Below are positions 1-5,892 of a stretch of DNA of 9,552 bases, one piece after another (the stretch's first letter is position 1; each line of letters opens with the position of its first letter). A model generated the notes under the pieces. It saw only the letters and a program-made list of their open reading frames with translations, was not told the DNA's origin and made no database searches. Origin of the DNA: Hyphomicrobium_A sp041659545 (GTDB lineage Bacteria; Pseudomonadota; Alphaproteobacteria; Rhizobiales; Hyphomicrobiaceae); the NCBI GenBank assembly GCA_041659545.1, contig JBAZYB010000159.1:1-9552 (forward strand), written 5' to 3'. Made by a program: the position numbers and the translations under genes.

Positions 1-1
1 C

Positions 2-328
2 TTTCTCGCCGACCGGGTTGTCGCCGAGGTGAACCAAGGCGGCGATCTCGTCGAGACGGTGCTGCGGCAGATCGATGAGAACGTGGCGGTGCGCAAGGTG
101 CGGGCGACGCGCGGCAAGTGGCTGCGCGCTGAGCCGATAGCGTCGCTGTACGCCGAGGGACGGATCGCGCATGTGGGCGCCTTCGACCTGCTGGAAGATC
201 AAATGTGCATATTCGGTGCCGACGGGTTGGCGAAAGGCCGCTCGCCCGACCGGGTGGACGCGCTGGTGTGGGCGCTGACCGACCTGATGGTCGACGGCGC
301 CAAGCGCCCGCTGGTGCGAAGGCTTTGA
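2..328 (+). CDS. Phage/GTA large terminase subunit, C-terminal end (partial)
   Basis: This is the 3' end of the DNA-packaging motor subunit (GTA gp2). The frame is open from base 2 and enters from outside the window, so the ATPase domain is not seen. The visible 108 residues are the end of the RNase H-fold nuclease domain. The segment VVAEVNQGGDLV carries a conserved acidic residue, and SPDRVDALVWAL near the end carries the last metal-binding aspartate of the TerL nuclease. ATRGKWLRAEPIASLY is also typical of GTA and HK97-like terminases. The protein stops 13 residues after DALVWALTDLM, a normal end. In the family, this subunit pumps DNA into the prohead through the portal, which is the next gene. 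The 161-bp gap to the portal start is long for this cluster and carries two palindromic repeats. Confidence 0.93.
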   Translation, partial: FLADRVVAEVNQGGDLVETVLRQIDENVAVRKVRATRGKWLRAEPIASLYAEGRIAHVGAFDLLEDQMCIFGADGLAKGRSPDRVDALVWALTDLMVDGAKRPLVRRL

Positions 329-359
329 TGGGTCATGTTGCGCTCGATGTTTCTTGGCA

Positions 360-387
360 GCGTGCGACTCCCCCGCGGGGAGCCAGC
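360..387 (+). repeat. 28-bp palindromic repeat, copy 1
   Basis: This copy lies between the terminase and portal genes. The core gcgactcccccgcggggagc forms a hairpin, ctcccc / ggggag around a 3-base loop. It matches the copy inside the portal gene at 24 of 28 positions by hand alignment. It resembles REP-type dispersed palindromes. No Shine-Dalgarno or promoter role is apparent. Confidence 0.6.
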
Positions 388-440
388 CGTGGGCTGTGGG
401 AGCGCTGCTGCGCCGGTTGATGTGAAACTCGAACAATAGT

Positions 441-468
441 GCCGGCTTCCCGCTGCGGAGTCGCCGGC
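441..468 (-). repeat. 28-bp palindromic repeat, copy 2 (inverted)
   Basis: This is the same element in the opposite orientation, bounded on both sides by gccggc so that the ends pair perfectly. Its reverse complement agrees with the copy at 1675-1702 at 25 of 28 positions. Together with copy 1 it fills much of the terminase-portal gap, just upstream of the portal ribosome binding site (aaaaggaaa, about 478-485). Confidence 0.65.
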
Positions 469-489
469 GTCCAACAAAAAAGGAAACGC

Positions 490-2358
490 ATGTCGCGCAT
501 CCTCGATGCGATCGGCCGGCTATTGCCTGCGCGCTCGCCAAGACGAGAAGCGAAGGCCAGCGCCACCGGTCCGCTCATCGCGTGGGAGCCGCTCGGCCAA
601 CCGGTGTGGAGCCCGCGCGACTATGCCGCCTTCGCGCGCGAAGGCTTCATGCAGAACGCCATCGTCTATCGCTCGGTGCGCATGATCGCGGAGGCGGCTG
701 CATCGGTGCCGCTGCTCGCCTACGACGGCGACGACGAGATCGATAGGCACCCGCTGCTCGATCTCATCGCGCGCCCATCGCCCGATCACACGGCGACCGA
801 TTTCCTCGAGGCCTGGTACGGCTTCCTGCTCGTCAGCGGCAACGCCTACGTGGAAGCGGTCGGCGTCGGCGGCCAGCTGCGCGAGCTTTACGTCTTGCGC
901 CCCGATCGGATGAAGGTGATCCCGGGGCCGAGCGGATGGCCGGAGGCTTTCGAGTATTCGGCCAATGGGACTTGCGCGCGCTTCGCCGAGGAGCCGCTGC
1001 CCGGCGTGCGGCCGATCCTGCACACGCGGCTGTTCCATCCCGACAACGACCACTACGGCATGAGCCCGATCGAGGCGGCGGCCGTGGCCATCGACATCCA
1101 CAACGAGGCGTCGGCATGGAACAAGGCGCTGCTCGACAACTCGGCGCGGCCTTCGGGCGCGCTGGTCTATGGCGGCGCGAGCGGCAACCTTACGGCTGAG
1201 CAGTTCAAGCGCCTGCGAGGCGAGCTGGAGGAAGCGTTCCAGGGCGCGCGCAACGCCGGGCGGCCGATGCTGCTGGAAGGCGGACTCGACTGGAAGCCGC
1301 TGTCACTGTCGCCGAAGGACATGGATTTCATCGCGGCGAAACACGCCGCCGCGCGCGACATCGCGCTGGCGCTGGGGGTGCCGCCGATGCTGCTCGGCAT
1401 ACCGGGCGACAACACGTATTCGAACTATGGCGAAGCGCAGCGGGCCTTCTGGCGTGGGACGGTGCTGCCGCTGGTCTCGCGCATGACGCGCGCGTTCTCG
1501 GCGTGGCTGGTGCCAGCCTACGGCGGCGGACTGGAGCTGCGGCCCGACCTCGACCAGGTGGAGGGATTAAGCGCCGAGCGCGAAGCCTTGTGGGCGCGCA
1601 TCGAGCGAGCGAGCTTCCTGACGCAGGACGAGAAGCGCGCTGCGGTCGGCTATGGACCTAGTCCTTTAGTTGGCGCCGGCGACTCCCCTGCGGGGAGCCG
1701 GCAGCCGGCGCCGTTCGGCGGCGAGGCCGTTCCGTTCGTCAAGTACAGCCCCGACCAGCCGCGCGTCTCCGCCGGCAATTCAGGCGGCGGACAGTGGACG
1801 GATAGCGGTGGTGGCTCGTCTGGCGGCGTCCCCGTCGCGCAAGTTGCAACCGGCACACTCAACGACGCTGGGGAGAGCGAGCGGCTCATTCAGCTCGCGC
1901 AGGCTGACGAACCAGCAGGTTATCGGATCGATGTGCGCGAGCACGAAGGACGAAACGGTGGGCACACAATTGCTGAGCATGTTGCTCGACCCGACACCTA
2001 CCTATTGGCGAGAGTGCGAGGCGAGCGAGGGCCTACTCTCGTAAGAAAGCGTGCCGGGTCGTTCCCTTCGGTTGAGGCGGCGAATAAACTCGTGAGTGCG
2101 ACGCTATCAAGCAATAGAATTCAACCCGGCGAAGTCTTTAGCAACAGGCAGTTGGTTGGACGCGTGTCCCGTGGAAAAGCCAACGGAGCTTTTCTCACTC
2201 TCGAGGTCGACACTAAGACAGGAAGAGAAGCCTTCGCGTCATCGGAGTATGCAGAGCCATATCTGCGGGACACCTTCGGCGTAGCGGTTCTCATCGTGCA
2301 CGACCGGAGCGATCCAATTGGATTTTCGGTGGTCTCTGCTTATCCAAGGAATCCTTAG
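490..2358 (+). CDS. HK97/GTA-type portal protein fused to a C-terminal RNase A-like (CdiA-CT type) toxin domain
   Basis: The 622-residue product starts at ATG 490, preceded by aaaaggaaa. A GTG 51 bases upstream is in frame but lies in the palindromic repeat, so it was rejected. Residues 1-388 are a full HK97-family portal (phage_portal), with segments such as IVYRSVRMIAEAAASVPLL and LGVPPMLLGIPGDNTYSNYG, and the usual end LWARIERASFLTQDEKRAAVGY. GTA portals are normally near 390-400 residues, so about 230 are extra. Residues 395-408 are encoded by a palindromic repeat. Residues 418-445 are a linker, KYSPDQPRVSAGNSGGGQWT plus a Gly/Ser run. Residues 478-622 resemble the bacterial RNase A-type CdiA toxin domain (Pfam RNAse_A_bac): GGHTIAEHV, then LLARV, and finally VVSAYP. 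His497 and Arg508 have the same 11-residue spacing as the catalytic His and Arg I recall for Yersinia kristensenii CdiA-CT. Ser616-x-Tyr618 would replace its Thr-x-Tyr. The toxin part has lower GC. The portal call is secure, the toxin call good, and toxin activity is inferred. Confidence 0.9.
   Translation: MSRILDAIGRLLPARSPRREAKASATGPLIAWEPLGQPVWSPRDYAAFAREGFMQNAIVYRSVRMIAEAAASVPLLAYDGDDEIDRHPLLDLIARPSPDHTATDFLEAWYGFLLVSGNAYVEAVGVGGQLRELYVLRPDRMKVIPGPSGWPEAFEYSANGTCARFAEEPLPGVRPILHTRLFHPDNDHYGMSPIEAAAVAIDIHNEASAWNKALLDNSARPSGALVYGGASGNLTAEQFKRLRGELEEAFQGARNAGRPMLLEGGLDWKPLSLSPKDMDFIAAKHAAARDIALALGVPPMLLGIPGDNTYSNYGEAQRAFWRGTVLPLVSRMTRAFSAWLVPAYGGGLELRPDLDQVEGLSAEREALWARIERASFLTQDEKRAAVGYGPSPLVGAGDSPAGSRQPAPFGGEAVPFVKYSPDQPRVSAGNSGGGQWTDSGGGSSGGVPVAQVATGTLNDAGESERLIQLAQADEPAGYRIDVREHEGRNGGHTIAEHVARPDTYLLARVRGERGPTLVRKRAGSFPSVEAANKLVSATLSSNRIQPGEVFSNRQLVGRVSRGKANGAFLTLEVDTKTGREAFASSEYAEPYLRDTFGVAVLIVHDRSDPIGFSVVSAYPRNP
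1675..1702 (+). repeat. 28-bp palindromic repeat, copy 3, inside the portal-toxin reading frame
   Basis: The core gactcccctgcggggagcc is flanked by gccggc on both sides. It is translated in frame as part of GAGDSPAGSRQP and falls between the end of the portal fold (Tyr388) and the toxin linker (Lys418). It is the same element as the two intergenic copies upstream. Its length and phase preserve the open frame. Confidence 0.65.
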
Positions 2359-2359
2359 A

Positions 2360-2653
2360 ATGACCCAGAAGTCTTCTCCGCCCGCGGCCTTTTTTAGGCT
2401 CTGTCGCCAGTTCCATGTTGATATTGGAGTGCTTTGCCCGACGTTTGAGCTTATGGCCGCTTTCGCGCTGCAGCGGGTCGAGGAAACAGAGCGCGCAACG
2501 CTCGTCGAGTACCTCGATCGTCTGTTGAGTGGCGACTACACAGACGAAGAGCTGGAGGAGCTTTGGAACAGCTCAGGCGCGGACGTCTTCATTCCTGACG
2601 CTAAGAACCTCAAAGCGCTTCTCGCAGAGATGAGACGCCAGCTAGTACCCTGA
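2360..2653 (+). CDS. CdiI-like immunity protein for the portal-fused toxin
   Basis: This 97-residue cytoplasmic protein starts at ATG 2360, one base after the toxin stop codon, with aagga at 2346-2350 as ribosome binding site. The tight spacing implies translational coupling with the portal-toxin. The C-terminal half, RLLSGDYTDEELEELWNSSG followed by ADVFIPDAKNLKALLAEMRRQL, resembles the CdiI immunity family that Pfam calls CdiI_2. As I recall, that family is represented by the partner of the Y. kristensenii RNase A-type CdiA toxin. The N-terminal half is less distinctive. Position, size and acidic character all fit a neutralising partner that binds the toxin domain and protects the producer or its kin. 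The stop codon TGA falls inside the second copy of the toxin linker, marking a recombination junction. Binding and protection are inferred. Confidence 0.8.
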   Translation: MTQKSSPPAAFFRLCRQFHVDIGVLCPTFELMAAFALQRVEETERATLVEYLDRLLSGDYTDEELEELWNSSGADVFIPDAKNLKALLAEMRRQLVP

Positions 2654-2934
2654 CCAGCCGCGCGTCGCCGCCGGAAACTCGGACGGCGGGCAATGGACGG
2701 ATGGGGGAGGTGGAGGCGGATCGTCGGGGCGTGCGCGCGACGGAACGGATGATGGTAAAATTCGCTTGGCGCAGGCGCGCGGTGGCCGGCGTGTGCAGTC
2801 GCAGGTTTTGGCGCGGTAATCCGCTAATGATCTAGTAAATCGCACGCTCAAGTATTTTTCTGCCGAGATCGAAGCGTTTGTCCAAGGAGCCGACTCAAAG
2901 GTGCTTGTAATGAAGCGATTTGGATCAATAACAG
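2646..2934 (+). pseudogene. Remnant of a second portal-type linker and RNase A-like toxin tip
   Basis: One frame starting at 2646 reads YPDQPRVAAGNSDGGQWTD, a run of Gly/Ser, then KIRLAQA. These match the SPDQPRV...GGQWT linker and the IQLAQA segment of the intact portal-toxin; the linker DNA matches at about 44 of 51 bases. The frame hits TAA at 2817-2819 and continues in the same frame as SANDLVNRTLKYFSAEIEAF...MKRFGSIT. That resembles the AANKLVSATL region of the intact toxin and the middle of the RNase A-like toxin family. The HTIxxHV...LLxR catalytic half is missing, so an internal deletion plus a nonsense codon is likely. The resemblance stops at about 2934, where a portal 3'-end copy begins in another frame. 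There is no start codon or immunity gene of its own. It is probably inactive, an old or donor-derived cassette. GC is about 45% in 2821-2880. Confidence 0.7.
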
Positions 2935-3072
2935 CTGTGGGCGCGCATCGAGCGGGCGAGCTTTCTGACTCTGGATGAGAAACGCGCGGCCGTGGGATAG
3001 AACGACCGGACTGACGACGTAGGCGCTTCTCAGCAGCGCGGCACGACCATTCGCAAAATTTGGAGATCTTGA
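2935..3072 (+). pseudogene. Displaced second copy of the portal gene 3' end
   Basis: In frame from 2935 the sequence reads LWARIERASFLT, Leu, DEKRAAVG, then TAG at 2998-3000. The intact portal has the same peptide at residues 367-387 with a single substitution (Gln to Leu). The DNA differs mostly at third codon positions, so this is a diverged homologue kept under selection for a time, not a fresh duplication. Beyond the TAG the frame stays open for 23 codons and ends at TGA 3070-3072, overlapping the protease ATG as TGATG. The simplest reading is that this is the original end of the portal gene, cut off by insertion of the toxin-immunity segment and later hit by a stop mutation. No start codon is visible, so it is not expected to be translated. 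Confidence 0.75.
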
Positions 3073-3785
3073 TGCTCACACAGGCAGGTGGCCGCGTGCG
3101 CGATGGCGCACGTCAACACGAGGTTAAGTTCACGCGCCTCAACCTGAAGAGCGTCGACACCGACGGCAGCTTCGCGGGCTATGCGAGCCTGTTTCATCGC
3201 GAGGATCTGGCGGGCGACGTGGTCATGCCGGGCGCCTTCGCCGACAGCCTCAAATCGCGCGGGACCACAGGCATCAAGCTGCTGTTCCAGCACGATGCCA
3301 ATCAGCCGATCGGCGTGTGGACGCTGCTGCGCGAGGATGGGCGCGGGCTCTATGGTGAAGGTCGGCTGATGCCGGAGGTGGCGAAGGCGCGCGAGGTGCA
3401 TGCGCTGATGCGGGCCGGCGCGCTCGATGGGCTGTCTATCGGGTTCCGCACCGTGAAGGCGCGGCGCGAGCGTTCGAGCGGCCTGCGGCGGCTTGAAAAG
3501 ATCGACCTGTGGGAGGTCTCCGTCGTCACCTTTCCGCTGCTGCCCGAGGCGCGCGTATCAACGATGAAATCATCTCCGTTCGCCGGCAGCCTGCCGACTG
3601 AACGGGAGTTCGAACGCTGGCTCACGCGGGATGCTGGGCTGAAGCGGTCGGAGGCGCGCGCGCTGATGTGCGCGGGCTTCAAAGGCCTCAAGGCCCAGCG
3701 GGATGCGGGCCGCCACGCAACCGAGGAGACCGGCCTCGCCGAGCGCATCCGCGCGGCGGCGTTCTCCCTCAACAGCAACATCTGA
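3072..3785 (+). CDS. HK97-type prohead protease (GTA gp4, peptidase S78/U35)
   Basis: The 237-residue maturation protease is expected to cut the capsid N-terminal scaffold domain, and perhaps itself, inside the prohead. I chose ATG 3072, with ggag at 3062-3065 at good spacing, over an in-frame TTG at 3060. The core VKFTRLNLKSVDTDGSFAGYASLF...DVVMPGAF is typical. LLFQHD gives the catalytic His74 and LDGLSIGF the catalytic Ser122 of this family. The C-terminal region TEREFERWL, KRSEARALMCAGFKGLKAQRD is the extension often seen in alphaproteobacterial GTA proteases. The ATG overlaps the TGA that ends the displaced portal frame (TGATG), pointing to ancestral coupling with the portal gene. The intact portal now ends more than 700 bases upstream. 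Intact as far as can be seen. Confidence 0.93.
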   Translation: MLTQAGGRVRDGARQHEVKFTRLNLKSVDTDGSFAGYASLFHREDLAGDVVMPGAFADSLKSRGTTGIKLLFQHDANQPIGVWTLLREDGRGLYGEGRLMPEVAKAREVHALMRAGALDGLSIGFRTVKARRERSSGLRRLEKIDLWEVSVVTFPLLPEARVSTMKSSPFAGSLPTEREFERWLTRDAGLKRSEARALMCAGFKGLKAQRDAGRHATEETGLAERIRAAAFSLNSNI

Positions 3786-3801
3786 AGGAAGGTAAGAGAG
3801 T

Positions 3802-5034
3802 ATGTCGGAACTGGAGACGAAGGCGGGCGGCGGCAACGTCGGCGCGGCCTTTGACGATTTCATGCGCGCCTTCGAAGCGTTCAAGGAGACGAACGACGAG
3901 CGGCTCTACAGCCTGGAGCGGCGTTCCGCTGCCGATCCGCTGATCGAGGAGAAGCTGTCGCGCATCGACCGTGCGCTGGATGACCACCGACGCGTCGTCG
4001 ATGACCTAACGCTGAAGGCCGCACGACCGGCCATCGGTGGTGCGGCGCCGCGCTCGGGTGCGTCGCTGATGCACAAGTCGGCGTTCGACGCCTACGTGCG
4101 CAAGGGCGATGCGGGGAGCTTGCGCGACATCGAGCGTAAGGCGTTGTCGGTCGGCTCGGATCCGGACGGCGGCTATCTCGTGCCGGAGGAGACCGAGCGC
4201 ACCGTCAACATTGCGTTGAAGGACATCTCGCCGATCCGCGCCATCGCCGGTATCCGGCAGGTGTCGGGCTCGGTGTACAAGCGGCCGTTCTCCATCTCGG
4301 GGCCGGCAACGGGTTGGGTGGCGGAGACGGCGTCACGCCCGCAGACCAACGCGCCGACGCTCGACGAGCTGTCGTTCCCGACGACCGAGCTGTATGCGAT
4401 GCCGGCGGCGACGTCGTCGCTGCTGGATGACAGCGCGGTCAACATCGACGAGTGGCTGGCCGAAGAGGTGCGCATTGCCTTTGCCGAGCAGGAAGGCACG
4501 GCCTTCGTCAGCGGCAACGGCACCAACAAGCCGAAGGGCTTTCTCGCCTATACGACGGTTGCCAATGCGTCGTGGGAATGGGGCAAGCTCGGGTTCCTCC
4601 TCACCGGTGCGGATGCCGCGTTCCCAGCCTCCGATCCGGCCGACAAGCTGATCGATCTCATCTATTCGCTGAAGGCCGGTTATCGCGCCAACGCCCACTT
4701 CGTCATGAACCGGGCGACGCAGTCGGTGATCCGCAAGATGAAGGACGGCGACGACAACTATCTCTGGCAGCCATCGGGCGCGCCGGGCGACTCGCCGACG
4801 CTGATGGGATACCCGGTCGCGGAATCTGAGGCGATGCCGGACATGGCGGCGGACAGCTTGAGCGTGGCGTTCGGCGACTTCCGCCGCGGCTACCTCATCG
4901 TCGATCGCGTCGGCATCCGCGTGCTGCGCGATCCCTACTCGGCCAAGCCCTACGTGCTGTTCTACACGACCAAGCGCGTGGGTGGCGGCGTAGCCGACTT
5001 CGAGGCGATCAAGCTGCTGAAGTTCGGCGAGTAG
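3802..5034 (+). CDS. HK97-fold major capsid protein (GTA gp5)
   Basis: The 410-residue shell protein starts at ATG 3802 with a strong aaggaagg site, 16 bases after the protease stop. Residues 1 to about 75 are charged and helical (FDDFMRAFEAFKETNDERL, LSRIDRALDDHRRVVDDL), matching the scaffold-like delta domain that the protease removes. The mature coat begins near KALSVGSDPDGGYLVPEE, about residues 113-130. WVAETASRPQTNAPT, IDEWLAEEVRIAFAEQEGTA, FVSGNGTNKPKGFL, ANAHFVMNRATQSVIRKMKD and YLWQPS are standard landmarks of the HK97-family capsids of GTAs and siphophages. The end FEAIKLLKFGE is the usual one. The gene looks complete and the coding is undisturbed. The exact cleavage site cannot be placed by eye. 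Confidence 0.96.
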   Translation: MSELETKAGGGNVGAAFDDFMRAFEAFKETNDERLYSLERRSAADPLIEEKLSRIDRALDDHRRVVDDLTLKAARPAIGGAAPRSGASLMHKSAFDAYVRKGDAGSLRDIERKALSVGSDPDGGYLVPEETERTVNIALKDISPIRAIAGIRQVSGSVYKRPFSISGPATGWVAETASRPQTNAPTLDELSFPTTELYAMPAATSSLLDDSAVNIDEWLAEEVRIAFAEQEGTAFVSGNGTNKPKGFLAYTTVANASWEWGKLGFLLTGADAAFPASDPADKLIDLIYSLKAGYRANAHFVMNRATQSVIRKMKDGDDNYLWQPSGAPGDSPTLMGYPVAESEAMPDMAADSLSVAFGDFRRGYLIVDRVGIRVLRDPYSAKPYVLFYTTKRVGGGVADFEAIKLLKFGE

Positions 5035-5054
5035 TTTGTGCGCTCACGCTGACT

Positions 5055-5080
5055 GATCCGCGCTTCGCGCGGGTCGCTTT
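5055..5080 (+). terminator. Possible weak terminator hairpin after the capsid gene
   Basis: A 9-bp stem (gatccgcgc / gcgcgggtc, one G-T pair) with loop ttc begins 20 bases after the capsid stop and is followed by gcttt. The stem is strong but the T tract is short, so it may instead be an mRNA-stabilising 3' structure. Confidence 0.35.
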
Positions 5081-5141
5081 GCTCCTGGGATGACACCCAA
5101 CACGCATTGGCTTCGCGGTTCCTCCCCCCCGCGCGGCCAAA

Positions 5142-5182
5142 GCGGGACTGCCGTTCCCCCCGGCGGCGGTCCCGCGGTTTTT
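5142..5182 (+). terminator. Likely intrinsic terminator downstream of the capsid gene
   Basis: The arms gcgggactgccg (5142-5153) and cggcggtcccgc (5164-5175) form a 12-bp stem with one G-T pair around a 10-base loop, followed by gg and five T (5178-5182). This fits a rho-independent terminator on the + strand. If it is partly read through, it would lower expression of the connector and tail genes relative to the capsid. Confidence 0.5.
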
Positions 5183-5319
5183 CTCGCTCAGGCGGGCTAA
5201 TCGGCGCGATGCGCCGTCCAGCTCCGCGGGAGCGTTGCACGCGGAGGGGCCGCGTTGCTCCCGGCTGCTGCGCAGCCGCGGGTGGACGTCAATAGCAATG
5301 CAACAGCGACAGGAATCCC

Positions 5320-5892
5320 ATGGCACTGGTTTTGACCAGCGCGCCGGCTACCGAACCCGTTTCGGTGTCCGAGGCGAAGGCGCACTTGCGTGTCGACGGC
5401 GCGGCGGAGGATACGCTGATCGCGAGCCTCATCTTGACGTCGCGTCTGCATATTGAAACGGCGCTGGGTCTGGCGCTCATCACACAGAGCTGGCGGTTGC
5501 ATCTCGATCGCTGGCCGGATGCGCGCGATGTAGCGGTGCCGATGCGGCCGCTGGAGAGCGTGGACGAAGTGCGCGTGATCTCGGCCGACGGCGATCCGAC
5601 GATCATCGCCGCCAGTCAATATCTCGTCGATGCGACGAGCGTGCCGCCGCGGCTGGTGCGCCGTGCGGCATTGCCTGTCCCGGGGCAAGTGGCGCGGGGC
5701 ATCGAGATTGATTTCACCGCTGGTTATGGCGATGAGCCGGAGGACGTGCCGGCGCCGATCCGGCAGGCGCTGCTGTTGCTCGTCGCACATTGGTACGAGC
5801 ATCGCGATCCGATCGAGGTTGGCGCGGCTGACACGGTCATTCCCTCCGTCGTGTCGGATCTGCTGGCGGCGTACAGGGTGGCGCGGATATGA
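5320..5892 (+). CDS. Head-tail adaptor/connector protein (GTA gp6, phage gp6-like)
   Basis: The 190-residue protein starts at ATG 5320 with agga at 5311-5314. It belongs to the family usually annotated as phage gp6-like head-tail connector, also called phiE125 gp8 family, which forms the ring below the portal. Typical features are the N-terminal PVSVSEAKAHLRVDGAAEDTLIASLI and TSRLHIETALGLALITQSWRL, the central VPMRPLESVDEVRVISADG, and the C-terminal GYGDEPEDVPAPIRQALLLL with VAHWYEHRDP. It is full length and undisturbed. Its last four bases overlap the next start (ATGA at 5889-5892), so it is translationally coupled to the head-closure gene. Confidence 0.9.
   Translation: MALVLTSAPATEPVSVSEAKAHLRVDGAAEDTLIASLILTSRLHIETALGLALITQSWRLHLDRWPDARDVAVPMRPLESVDEVRVISADGDPTIIAASQYLVDATSVPPRLVRRAALPVPGQVARGIEIDFTAGYGDEPEDVPAPIRQALLLLVAHWYEHRDPIEVGAADTVIPSVVSDLLAAYRVARI

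Larger units (their letters stand above)
5035..5319 (+). other. 285-bp hairpin-rich gap between capsid and adaptor genes
   Basis: No convincing gene lies here. Short open frames on both strands have odd composition and no ribosome binding site. The gap holds several inverted repeats: 5055-5075 (gatccgcgc, loop ttc, gcgcgggtc), 5142-5182 (listed as a terminator) and 5262-5278 (cggctgc, loop tgc, gcagccg). It ends with the adaptor ribosome binding site agga at 5311-5314. Other junctions in this structural cluster are overlaps or short gaps, so this one stands out. It probably separates high capsid expression from the downstream connector and tail genes. Confidence 0.6.

Noticed and set aside
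439..489. Upstream GTG start extending the portal by 17 residues
   Set aside because: The GTG lies in the palindromic repeat with no Shine-Dalgarno, while ATG 490 has aaaaggaaa at proper spacing and gives a normal portal N-terminus.
520..1101. Minus-strand open frame of 193 codons within the portal region
   Set aside because: It is antisense to a fully recognisable portal domain and has no ribosome binding site or family signature.
1675..1702. Palindrome as a transcription terminator ending a short portal transcript
   Set aside because: It lies inside an open frame, has no T tract, and recurs in two other places, so a dispersed repeat is the better reading.
2653..3071. Minus-strand open frame (about 2642-3079) as an extra gene in the pseudogene region
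   Set aside because: The + strand shows clear homology to the linker, toxin and portal tail. The antisense peptide is basic and featureless.
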